From the NCBI GenBank assembly GCA_900543275.1, contig UQQL01000078.1, forward strand, positions 1 through 7,966: a stretch of DNA of 7,966 nt, given 5' to 3'. Shown in pieces: positions 1-5,546 of the stretch (position 1 is the first letter of the stretch; each line of letters starts with the position of its first letter). Position numbers and translations under genes: made by a program. The notes beneath the pieces were generated by a model. The model was not told the DNA's origin. It saw nothing but the letters and a program-made list of their open reading frames with translations, and did no database searches. This stretch comes from an uncultured Collinsella sp. (lineage in GTDB: Bacteria > Actinomycetota > Coriobacteriia > Coriobacteriales > Coriobacteriaceae).

Positions 1-270
1 AGATGACCAGAAGGTCAATGCCGCCTCGCTTCACAGTACCTTGCCTCACCAGCTGGCTTCTCGCTGACGTTGAAGCGAACTGCGAGGTCTTCTGGCAAGC
101 GAACTGCTTCGATAACACTTTTGCTTGCTGAGCTTGTGTGCTTCGTTTTGGCGATACCCGGCATTCTGCAGCTTATCAATTGACGGCTCGCGTTTCTGTG
201 AGGGGGCGCGGGCCGGTTTTCTATCAGCCCTATTGACTTGGCGGGCTGGCGTACGAAAGGGAAGGCTCCT
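1..270. other. Upstream region with no supported gene
   Basis: I see no convincing gene in this stretch. The + strand frames break quickly; a 42-codon reading from position 3 has no visible start context. The reverse-strand readings that cross it lack a Shine-Dalgarno and run antisense into the epimerase gene, so they look like shadows. The 11-mer AAGCGAACTGC occurs twice, at 73-83 and 97-107, 24 bp apart. A small inverted repeat TGACC/GGTCA sits at 4-17. TTGAC-like hexamers at 180 and 233 have no matching -10 at proper spacing, so I do not call a promoter, although one for the downstream pair of genes should lie here or upstream. Confidence 0.5.
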
Positions 271-1152
271 ATGGAGTTTGTTCTTAATAACGGTTCTGTT
301 CGCGTGGCACTGAGCACGGCGGGCGGATCGTTCACTTCTATTGCGGCCAACGGTCGTGAGTACCTGTGGCAGGGTGACCCGGCGGTCTGGTCGGGCCAGG
401 CACCTATTTGCTTCCCGATCTGCGGCGGCCTTCGTGACGGTCGCGCGATGACTATGAGCGGCCGCGAGGTTAAGCTCGCCCGCCACGGCTTTGCGCGCAA
501 ACAGGAGTGGAAGCTCGAGGAGCAGAGCGACAACATGGTTGCGCTGAGCCTAAGCTCTGCCGACCATGCCGAGCTGCTCGAGCAGTACCCGTATCCGTTT
601 AAGATCGTTGCTCGTTACACGATCGATTCGGAAAAGGTGGCCGTGTCGTACGAGGTGACCAATGAGGGCACCGAGGACATGCCGTTCTTTGTGGGCGGTC
701 ATCCCGGCTTTAAGTGCCCGCTCGACGAGGGCGAGTCCTATGACGATTATGAGCTTCGTTTTGAGCAGCGTGAGGCCACTGAGCTCTGTACCGCCGTTCC
801 CTCGACGGGCCTGATTGATGTTGAGCATTGCAGTAAGAACCCCATGATCGGCCAGAACCTGCCGCTTACCCACGAACTCTTCGACTTCGCGGAGACCATC
901 TTCGACGTGCTCGAGAGCCGCGTGGTTACGCTGACCAAGAAAACCGAGGACAAGGGCGTGCGCCTGACGTTCCCCGATATGCCGTACCTGATTGTGTGGA
1001 GCAAGCCCGAGGGCGACTTTGTGGCAGTTGAGCCGTGGGGTGGTCTGTCCACCTGCTCCGACGAGGACGATATTCTGGAGCACAAGCGTGGCTGCCTGGT
1101 GGCCAAGCCGGGGGAGACCGTCACCCGCGGCTTTGAGATCGAGATCCTTTAA
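271..1152 (+). CDS. Aldose 1-epimerase family protein (LacX/GalM-like)
   Basis: This 293-residue protein belongs to the aldose 1-epimerase (mutarotase) superfamily, which interconverts alpha and beta anomers of sugars such as galactose; it should be cytoplasmic, as no signal peptide or membrane segment is visible. Seen in the sequence: a W-S-G-Q-A-P-I-C-F-P-I-C-G segment at 40-52, RHGFAR at 71-76 with the first candidate catalytic His72, GGHPGF at 142-147 with the second, His144, and VEPWGG at 253-258 whose Glu254 matches the catalytic base. The compact length and these motifs fit the LacX-like branch better than classical ~340-residue GalM. ATG 271 was chosen over an in-frame TTG at 238 because a GGGAAGG ribosome site (259-265) lies 5 nt before it and the family N-terminus starts there. 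The gene is followed after 53 bp by a lacC-like kinase, a pairing reminiscent of lactococcal lac clusters that carry lacX. Its true substrate, whether free galactose or a phosphorylated sugar as in YeaD-type relatives, cannot be read from sequence. Confidence 0.88.
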   Translation: MEFVLNNGSVRVALSTAGGSFTSIAANGREYLWQGDPAVWSGQAPICFPICGGLRDGRAMTMSGREVKLARHGFARKQEWKLEEQSDNMVALSLSSADHAELLEQYPYPFKIVARYTIDSEKVAVSYEVTNEGTEDMPFFVGGHPGFKCPLDEGESYDDYELRFEQREATELCTAVPSTGLIDVEHCSKNPMIGQNLPLTHELFDFAETIFDVLESRVVTLTKKTEDKGVRLTFPDMPYLIVWSKPEGDFVAVEPWGGLSTCSDEDDILEHKRGCLVAKPGETVTRGFEIEIL

Positions 1153-1168
1153 CGAGCTATCGTATGTT

Positions 1169-1190
1169 TGGGGCGGGTCATGCCGCCTCG
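1169..1190 (+). other. Hairpin between the epimerase and lacC genes
   Basis: In the 53-bp spacer, GGCGG (1172-1176) pairs with CCGCC (1183-1187) around a 6-nt loop, and G-U, G-C and U-G pairs extend the stem to 1169/1190. It ends 4 nt before the lacC Shine-Dalgarno AGGAG (1195-1199). No U-tract follows, so it is not a normal intrinsic terminator. It could set relative expression or mRNA stability, or be chance in GC-rich DNA. Confidence 0.35.
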
Positions 1191-1205
1191 GAACAGGAGT
1201 TCAAT

Positions 1206-2141
1206 ATGATTCTGACCGTTACCATGAACCCGTCGATTGATACGCGCTATCAGCTCGACAAGCTGATCATCGACGATGTTAACCGTGTGACGCCCGAAAA
1301 GACCGCTGGCGGCAAGGGCCTCAACGTGAGCCGTGTGCTGCTGCAGTTGGGCGACGATGTGCTCGCGACCGGTCTGCTCGGCGGCCACATGGGTGCCTAT
1401 ATGGCCGAGCTTATGGATGCCGACGGCGTCAAGAACGACTTTGTGCCCATCGCCGGCGAGACGCGCATTTGCCTGAATATTCTGCACGAGGGCAATCAGA
1501 CCGAGCTGCTGGAGAGCGGCCCGCAGATCGCTCCCGCCGAGCTCGAGGCCTTTACGGCCAAGTTCGCCGAGCTTGCAGCGAAGGCGGACGTTGTGACGCT
1601 TTCGGGCTCGCTGCCGCGTGGCGTCGATGCCGGCTACTATGCCGAGCTCGTCAAGATCGCCGAGGAGGCGGGCGCCAAGGTGCTGCTCGACACCTCGGGT
1701 GCATCGCTGGAGGCCGCGCTGGAGTCCGACGCTAAGCCTGAGCTCGTAAAGCCCAACCTGACCGAGATTAACGGCCTGCTGGGTACATCTTTTACGACCG
1801 ATGATGTCGATGCCCTGCGCGAGGCGCTTGCCGCCGATGGTCGTTTTGCCGGTATTCCCTGGGTTGTCGTTTCGATGGGCGCTGCCGGTTCGGTGGGCTT
1901 CCATGAGGGTCGCGCATTCCGCGCCAAGACGCCCGCGATTGTGGCTGTGAACGCGACGGGTTCCGGTGACTCGACCATCGCCGGCTTTGCGCATGCCATT
2001 GCTGCTGGTGCCGACGACGTCACGGTGCTCAAGACCGCCAATACCTGCGGTAAGCTCAACGCCATGGATCCCAAGACCGGCCATCTGGTCATGGACCGCT
2101 GGGACGAGATCTACAGCAACGTTGAGGTCGTAGAGTTGTAG
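1206..2141 (+). CDS. lacC: Tagatose-6-phosphate kinase / 1-phosphofructokinase family (LacC-like)
   Basis: This 311-residue PfkB/ribokinase-fold sugar kinase most resembles LacC, which converts tagatose 6-phosphate to tagatose 1,6-bisphosphate with ATP in the cytoplasm. Seen: the N-terminal NPSID (8-12), DDVNRV (23-28), the substrate-binding GGKG (35-38) followed by LNVSRVL, GETRICLNILHEG in the first third, GSLPRG, KPNLTE, and the ATP/anion-hole motif GSGDS at 252-256 with Asp255 as catalytic base. The C-terminal ANTCGKLNAMDPKTGH stretch and the NVEVVEL ending are close to what I recall of staphylococcal LacC, which favours LacC over FruK. ATG 1206 is preceded by AGGAG at 1195-1199 with a 6-nt spacer; an in-frame ATG at 1164 lacks such a site and would add an unrelated leader. 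It is probably cotranscribed with the upstream epimerase gene. No lacAB or lacD is present here, so the physiological substrate is open: tagatose 6-phosphate or fructose 1-phosphate are both possible within the family. Confidence 0.87.
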   Translation: MILTVTMNPSIDTRYQLDKLIIDDVNRVTPEKTAGGKGLNVSRVLLQLGDDVLATGLLGGHMGAYMAELMDADGVKNDFVPIAGETRICLNILHEGNQTELLESGPQIAPAELEAFTAKFAELAAKADVVTLSGSLPRGVDAGYYAELVKIAEEAGAKVLLDTSGASLEAALESDAKPELVKPNLTEINGLLGTSFTTDDVDALREALAADGRFAGIPWVVVSMGAAGSVGFHEGRAFRAKTPAIVAVNATGSGDSTIAGFAHAIAAGADDVTVLKTANTCGKLNAMDPKTGHLVMDRWDEIYSNVEVVEL

Positions 2142-2163
2142 CGGTTGCGACTCCTAATAGAAT

Positions 2164-2227
2164 GAGCGTGGATAATCTCCTGCTTTTGGTGCCCATGCGA
2201 GCTCAAAGTGGGAGATTTTCCACGCTC
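2164..2227. repeat. Long imperfect inverted repeat after lacC
   Basis: Starting 22 bp after the lacC stop, GAGCGTGGATAATCTCC (2164-2180) pairs with GGAGATTTTCCACGCTC (2211-2227) with one mismatch. The stem continues inward to 2186/2205 through two G-U pairs, giving 23 positions with a single mismatch and an 18-nt loop. No U-tract follows on either strand, so it is not a canonical terminator. It may protect the lacC mRNA 3' end or be a dispersed palindromic repeat of the genome (inference). Confidence 0.75.
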
Positions 2228-2234
2228 GAGTCAT

Positions 2235-2290
2235 TAGCCATTGGGGACGTTCTTGTTTGACTAGTCGTTTAAGAACGTCCCCAATGGCTA
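2235..2290. repeat. Perfect 20-bp inverted repeat with palindromic loop
   Basis: The arms at 2235-2254 and 2271-2290 are exact reverse complements over 20 bp; the left arm begins TAGCCATTGGGG and the right ends CCCCAATGGCTA. The 16-nt loop (2255-2270) itself contains the palindrome GACTAGTC at 2259-2266. There is no flanking T-tract. The form suggests a REP-like or miniature transposable palindrome rather than a transcription terminator. No transposase gene is present nearby. Copy number in the genome cannot be judged from this window. Confidence 0.8.
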
Positions 2291-2294
2291 CACT

Positions 2295-2336
2295 CAAAAA
2301 CGGCGCCCGTCGGCGATGTTGCCGGCGGGCGCCGTT
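2295..2336 (-). terminator. Rho-independent terminator of the galKT operon
   Basis: The arms at 2299-2314 (AACGGCGCCCGTCGGC) and 2321-2336 form a 16-pair stem with one G-U pair in one orientation and a 6-nt loop. Read on the reverse strand, the stem is followed by TTTTTG (complement of 2295-2300), a typical U-tract. It lies 48 bp beyond the galT stop, so it should end galKT transcription. On the + strand the stem is followed by GTCGTGTG rather than Ts, so it would be at best a weak terminator for lacC. Confidence 0.85.
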
Positions 2337-2350
2337 GTCGTGTGGGCGGA

Positions 2351-2385
2351 AATGATCCGTTTTCCTCCGTCCCTAAGGGATCATT
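2351..2385. repeat. Short inverted repeat abutting the galT stop codon
   Basis: AATGATCC (2351-2358) and GGATCATT (2378-2385) are perfect 8-bp inverted arms with a 19-nt interior. The interior contains CCCTAAGGG (2371-2379), an odd-centred palindrome. The right arm overlaps the galT TAA stop (2384-2386). On the reverse strand the interior reads GGGACGGAGGAAAACGG, a purine-rich motif that looks like a dispersed repeat, though this is only an impression. Confidence 0.5.
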
Positions 2386-4012
2386 ACAGTGAGTCGATAA
2401 AGCGCTGCTGGGCGGCGCGGCCGGCCTCGTCCCATTTAAAGACGCCGGCGTTGTCGAGCACGTGGCCAAACACCACGCCGACCTCCTCGTGCAGGATGTC
2501 GATGGCGTTGTCCACCGTAAGCTCGTTCGCGCGGCGAGCAAAGACATCCGCGGCCCATGCGGCGTGGCTACGGCAAAGATCGTCGCTCTCGAGCGCTGCG
2601 GCAAGGTCGTAGCTGGCATCGGCTTTGGCTGCCAGCAGGTGCTCGCGGACAGCGCCGAGCTCGGGAACCAGGCGCGGCGGAAGAATAGCCAGGCCCATAA
2701 CCTCGATCAGGCCGATGTTCTCCTTCTTAATGTGGTGATACTCGGCATGCGGGTGGAAAACGCCCAGCGGATGCTCGTCGGTCGTGATATTGCAGCGAAG
2801 CGCCAGGTAGGCCTCGTAAATCTCGCCGCCAGCGTTGCCGCGGGAGTCGACGCGGCGGATGACGGGCGTCACGGTGTTGTGCGCTACGCCGTCGGCCGTG
2901 TGCGCGATAACGCCCGCAGACTCGTCGGTCCACTCGCGCCAGGCGAGGATAATCTTCTCGGCAGCGTCGAGCAGCTGAGCGCGGTCATGCGAGCGCAGGC
3001 GCAGCACCGAGAGCGGCCACTGCAGCACAGTGCCGGTGACCTGGTCAAAACCGGGCACGCTAAACTGCGAGACCTCGGCGGCATGCATCATGGGGAACTC
3101 GTGCGCGCCGCCCTGGAAGTGGTCGTGCGACAGAATCGAGCCGCCCACGATAGGCAGGTCGGCGTTGGAGCCGATGAAGTAATGCGGGAACAGGTCCACA
3201 AAGTCGAACAGGCAGGTCAGGCCCTTGCGGTCGACGTGCATCGGACGATGCTCGGAGCTCATGGCAATGCAATGCTCGTTAAAGTACGCGTACGGGCTGT
3301 ACTGGAAGCCCCAGCGCTCGCCGTTGAGCTGGATGGGGATAATGCGCAGGTTCTGGCGAGCGGGGTGAGCGCCGCCGTCGGCTGCGGCGGAGCGTCCGGG
3401 ATAGCCCTCGTTTTCGATGCAGAGCTGGCAGGCGGGATACTTCTCGCCCGTGTTCTTTGCGGCACCAGCCGCGGCGATATCGCGTGGGTCCTTCTCAGGC
3501 TTGGAGAGGTTGATGGTGATCTCAAGATCGCCCCAGTTGGTGGGGGTGCTCCATTTGATGTTGCGCGCGATGGCGGCACGGCGCACGTAGCCGGCGTCGC
3601 AGCACAGGCCGTAGAACCAGTCGGTTGCGGCGCGGGGCTCGTTGACGCCCATACGTCCGTTGAACTCCTCGTTTACAACCGAAGGCCTCGGCATGAGCGC
3701 ACCCATGATGCGCATGGCGATGCGGTCGCGGCCTGACGCCGTGTCCTCGGCGGCACCGTTGGTAACGGCGGCCTCGGAAAGCGCGGCAAGCGTGCCCTCC
3801 AGGTCAAAGTCGGGGAGTGTATCGGGGTGCAAGAGCGAAATCTTCTCGGTCTTGAGTGCCCAAGCCATGTCGAGTGCGGGGCCCGTGGCGCCGATGCACT
3901 CCAAAATGGTGTTGTATGCCCAGATCCGGTCGTCCTGACCGATCATCGATCGATGGATGGCGTATTCAATCAGGCCCTGCGCGGCCTCGTGCACGTCACT
4001 CATTACAGCCAT
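2384..4012 (-). CDS. galT: UDP-glucose--hexose-1-phosphate uridylyltransferase, class II GalT
   Basis: GalT transfers UMP from UDP-glucose to galactose 1-phosphate, giving UDP-galactose and glucose 1-phosphate in the cytoplasmic Leloir pathway. At 542 residues it is somewhat longer than the ~490-residue class II enzymes typical of Gram-positives. Seen: N-terminal GLIEYAIHRSMIGQDDRIWA, a CQLCIENEGYPGR segment with Cys195/Cys198, the ARQNLRIIP stretch, the active-site SHDHFQGG with His296 and His298, and C-terminal FHPH (HPH at 420-422) followed by HHIKKENIGLIEVMG, a class II hallmark. Two starts are possible. ATG 4012 has AAGGGGG about 10 nt upstream and overlaps the galK 3' end by 10 nt; ATG 4003 shares one base with the galK TAA stop and gives MSDVHEAAQG, which fits translational coupling. 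I list the former with little preference. It is the second gene of a galK-galT operon and ends just before a strong terminator. Confidence 0.95.
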   Translation of the reverse strand: MAVMSDVHEAAQGLIEYAIHRSMIGQDDRIWAYNTILECIGATGPALDMAWALKTEKISLLHPDTLPDFDLEGTLAALSEAAVTNGAAEDTASGRDRIAMRIMGALMPRPSVVNEEFNGRMGVNEPRAATDWFYGLCCDAGYVRRAAIARNIKWSTPTNWGDLEITINLSKPEKDPRDIAAAGAAKNTGEKYPACQLCIENEGYPGRSAAADGGAHPARQNLRIIPIQLNGERWGFQYSPYAYFNEHCIAMSSEHRPMHVDRKGLTCLFDFVDLFPHYFIGSNADLPIVGGSILSHDHFQGGAHEFPMMHAAEVSQFSVPGFDQVTGTVLQWPLSVLRLRSHDRAQLLDAAEKIILAWREWTDESAGVIAHTADGVAHNTVTPVIRRVDSRGNAGGEIYEAYLALRCNITTDEHPLGVFHPHAEYHHIKKENIGLIEVMGLAILPPRLVPELGAVREHLLAAKADASYDLAAALESDDLCRSHAAWAADVFARRANELTVDNAIDILHEEVGVVFGHVLDNAGVFKWDEAGRAAQQRFIDSL

Positions 4013-5208
4013 GCCGCGTAAGCCCCCTTGTCAGAAATTGCGTAGTGACGGGCAGAACCCTCGCCCAGCCAGCTGTTCATCTTGGCAATGAAGGTGTCGA
4101 CCAGGTCGAGTGGCACAAAGGCCTGGATGGTGCCGCCAAAGCCGCCACCGTGGATACGGACGGCGCCGCGGCCGTCGAGCACATGCTCGGCCAGCGCCAG
4201 CGCATACATCGAGGGCTGCTCGGAGCCCAGCTTGGCAACGACATTCTGCAGGTACATGGCAGAGCTGGCGCCCGACTCGCGCGTCAGGACCAGGAACTGA
4301 TCGATATCGCCGGCGTTCAGGGCTGCCCAGCGCTTATCGACCAGGCCGTTCTCGTACCAGTAGTGAACGGCGCGCAGGCAGGCGCGGTCGCCCAGCTTGG
4401 CGCGCAGCTCGGGGAGCTTGGCGTCAAAGTCGGCAACGTCGACCTCGCACAGGCGTGCCTTGCCAAACTCGGCGGCAACGTCTTGCATCTCGCGCGGAAC
4501 GGCGGCGTAGTCATCGGTGGCTGCCACGTGGTCGGCGCCGACCTTAACGAGCACGAGCGCGTAGCCGTGATCCTCAAAGTTGAGTTCGAGCTTCTGGGTC
4601 TTAGGCTGGGCTTGATCCTCAAAGTCCATGTAGGCAAGGCCGCCCAGGCACACAGCGGTCTGATCCATTAGACCGCAGGGCTTGCCGTAGTAGTTGTTCT
4701 CGGTGCGCTGGCTCATCTGGGCGAGCGTGACGGGCTCAATGGCGGGCGCGCCCCAGAGCGTCTCCATGGCGCGGCCGTAAGCCGCCTCGACGGCAGCGGA
4801 GCTCGAAAGACCGCCGCCCGAGGGGACGGAACAGGTTAAGGCAAAGTCGAAGCCCTTGGGCTCAACACCAAGCGCTGCAATCTCGTGGGCCATACCGCGG
4901 ACGAGGCTGGCGGACGTGCCCTTCTCGGACTCTTGAATATCCAGCTTGTCGAGCGTGATCTCAAACGTAGGATAGCCCTCGTCGGCGACGCGAACCTTGT
5001 TGGTGTCGGTCGCCACGGCGATGCCGTCGACAGCGACATCGAGCGAGCCGGCGATAACGTGGCCACCCTCGTGGTCGGTGTGGTTGCCGCTGACCTCGGA
5101 ACGGCCGGGCGCGTGCACGTAGAGCACCTGGCGGTCGCCGATGGGGTCAAACTCCTCCTCAAACAACTTGGTGAGGGTGGCGAGGGTCTTTTCGTCGGGG
5201 GCGGTCAT
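4003..5208 (-). CDS. galK: Galactokinase
   Basis: GalK phosphorylates alpha-D-galactose to galactose 1-phosphate with ATP, the entry step of the Leloir pathway. The 401-residue length is normal. All three GHMP-kinase signatures are seen: PGRSEVSGNHTDHEGG at 34-49 (the galactokinase signature in its Gram-positive form, with the transition-state Arg36), the ATP-binding GGGLSSSAA at 131-139, and HGGGFGG ending at 359. CGLMDQ at 178-183 supplies the catalytic base Asp182. ATG 5208 was chosen because AAAGGA lies 5 nt upstream and the family N-terminus begins there; the open frame extends to 5508 but that part crosses the operator region and is not galactokinase-like. The stop overlaps the galT start, so the two are surely cotranscribed. 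Expression is probably controlled by the divergent LacI-family gene through the operator-like sites at 5253-5330. Confidence 0.96.
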   Translation of the reverse strand: MTAPDEKTLATLTKLFEEEFDPIGDRQVLYVHAPGRSEVSGNHTDHEGGHVIAGSLDVAVDGIAVATDTNKVRVADEGYPTFEITLDKLDIQESEKGTSASLVRGMAHEIAALGVEPKGFDFALTCSVPSGGGLSSSAAVEAAYGRAMETLWGAPAIEPVTLAQMSQRTENNYYGKPCGLMDQTAVCLGGLAYMDFEDQAQPKTQKLELNFEDHGYALVLVKVGADHVAATDDYAAVPREMQDVAAEFGKARLCEVDVADFDAKLPELRAKLGDRACLRAVHYWYENGLVDKRWAALNAGDIDQFLVLTRESGASSAMYLQNVVAKLGSEQPSMYALALAEHVLDGRGAVRIHGGGFGGTIQAFVPLDLVDTFIAKMNSWLGEGSARHYAISDKGAYAAWL

Positions 5209-5252
5209 ACGGGTCCTTTCCTTGACGCCGGAGAGACTGGTCCGTGTCATTA

Positions 5253-5266
5253 TGAGTACGTTAACA
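5253..5266 (+). promoter_or_regulatory. LacI-type operator candidate O1 (galK proximal)
   Basis: TGAGTACGTTAACA has the pseudo-palindromic form TGnnnAC-GTnnnCA with a central CpG, typical of LacI-family operators. The 17-mer TTATGAGTACGTTAACA (5250-5266) recurs exactly, in inverse orientation, at 5317-5333. The site lies 45 bp before the galK start, where it could block galK transcription. A CATAAT hexamer on the reverse strand (5249-5254) abuts it and could be a -10, but no good -35 is visible. Confidence 0.68.
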
Positions 5267-5316
5267 ATTATGAGCACCACAAACCAGACGGTTGCGGTGC
5301 TGCACGTTAATGGGTA

Positions 5317-5330
5317 TGTTAACGTACTCA
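5317..5330 (-). promoter_or_regulatory. LacI-type operator candidate O2
   Basis: TGTTAACGTACTCA on the + strand is the exact reverse complement of the site at 5253-5266. Centre-to-centre spacing between the two is 64 bp, close to six helical turns, compatible with cooperative binding or a small loop. A degenerate extra half-site, ACGTTAATG, lies at 5304-5312. It is the most symmetric of the three around GTTAAC (GTATGTTAACGTAC, one mismatched pair). Confidence 0.68.
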
Positions 5331-5425
5331 TAACACAACGTATCTCCTTTTTTGAGAATCTGGTAATCGGTAGATTTTCGGCCGTGAACGGTGTGGCTGT
5401 ATGGACATATGGAGCAAAAGAACCG

Positions 5426-5454
5426 CTGATAGAAAAAGTAGAGTACGTTAACAT
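5426..5454 (+). promoter_or_regulatory. Candidate promoter for the LacI-family gene
   Basis: CTGATA (5426-5431) and TAACAT (5449-5454) each match the sigma-70-type -35 and -10 consensus in four of six positions with a 17-bp spacer. The operator-like site at 5440-5453 covers the spacer and -10. Matches are modest and the call rests partly on this overlap. Transcription from here would give a leader of roughly 85 nt. Confidence 0.35.
5440..5453 (+). promoter_or_regulatory. LacI-type operator candidate O3 (regulator proximal)
   Basis: AGAGTACGTTAACA matches the other two sites in 13 of 14 positions. It lies about 94 bp before the GTG start of the LacI-family gene and overlaps its candidate promoter, which suggests autorepression. 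Its centre is 123 bp from O2, leaving room for a DNA loop spanning both divergent promoters (inference). Confidence 0.65.
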
Positions 5455-5489
5455 GCGTCCGACGATAGCGGGCTTCGGCGTGGGGCGTG

Positions 5490-5539
5490 CTTTCGCTCGG
5501 GCCGACATTCACGCTATTCAGATCTTGCGAGAGCGAAGG
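5490..5539 (+). promoter_or_regulatory. Leader hairpin that could hide the regulator's ribosome site
   Basis: CTTTCGCTC (5490-5498) can pair with GAGCGAAGG (5531-5539) over nine positions including one G-U pair, with a 32-nt loop. The right arm contains the GAAGG part of the Shine-Dalgarno for the GTG start at 5547. If formed, the stem would limit translation of the regulator. The long loop makes stability uncertain. Confidence 0.3.
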
Positions 5540-5546
5540 TGATCCT

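Noticed and set aside
18..164. Reverse-strand 49-codon reading ending at 15 that might be a small protein
   Set aside because: No Shine-Dalgarno before its ATG, no recognisable similarity, and part of a longer shadow frame.
1277..1290. TGTTAACCGTG inside lacC as a fourth operator
   Set aside because: Only one half matches, the central spacing is wrong, and it encodes the conserved DVNRV residues of LacC.
1149..2084. Long reverse-strand open frame antisense to lacC
   Set aside because: LacC motifs are unambiguous on the + strand; the antisense translation is low-complexity and resembles nothing known.
2142..2383. CRISPR array or small RNA gene in the palindrome-rich gap
   Set aside because: The repeats are not direct, regular or separated by spacers, and no promoter-plus-terminator unit for an RNA gene is evident.
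2462..3736. Long + strand open frame (424 codons) antisense to galT
   Set aside because: It is a shadow in GC-rich DNA: galT on the other strand shows full family motifs, and this frame has no recognisable domain or ribosome site.
5209..5508. In-frame N-terminal extension of galK, including ATG 5331 and a hydrophobic stretch VWFVVLIIVNVLIM
   Set aside because: The stretch is encoded by the operator region, galactokinases are soluble, and ATG 5208 has a properly spaced ribosome site and the family N-terminus.
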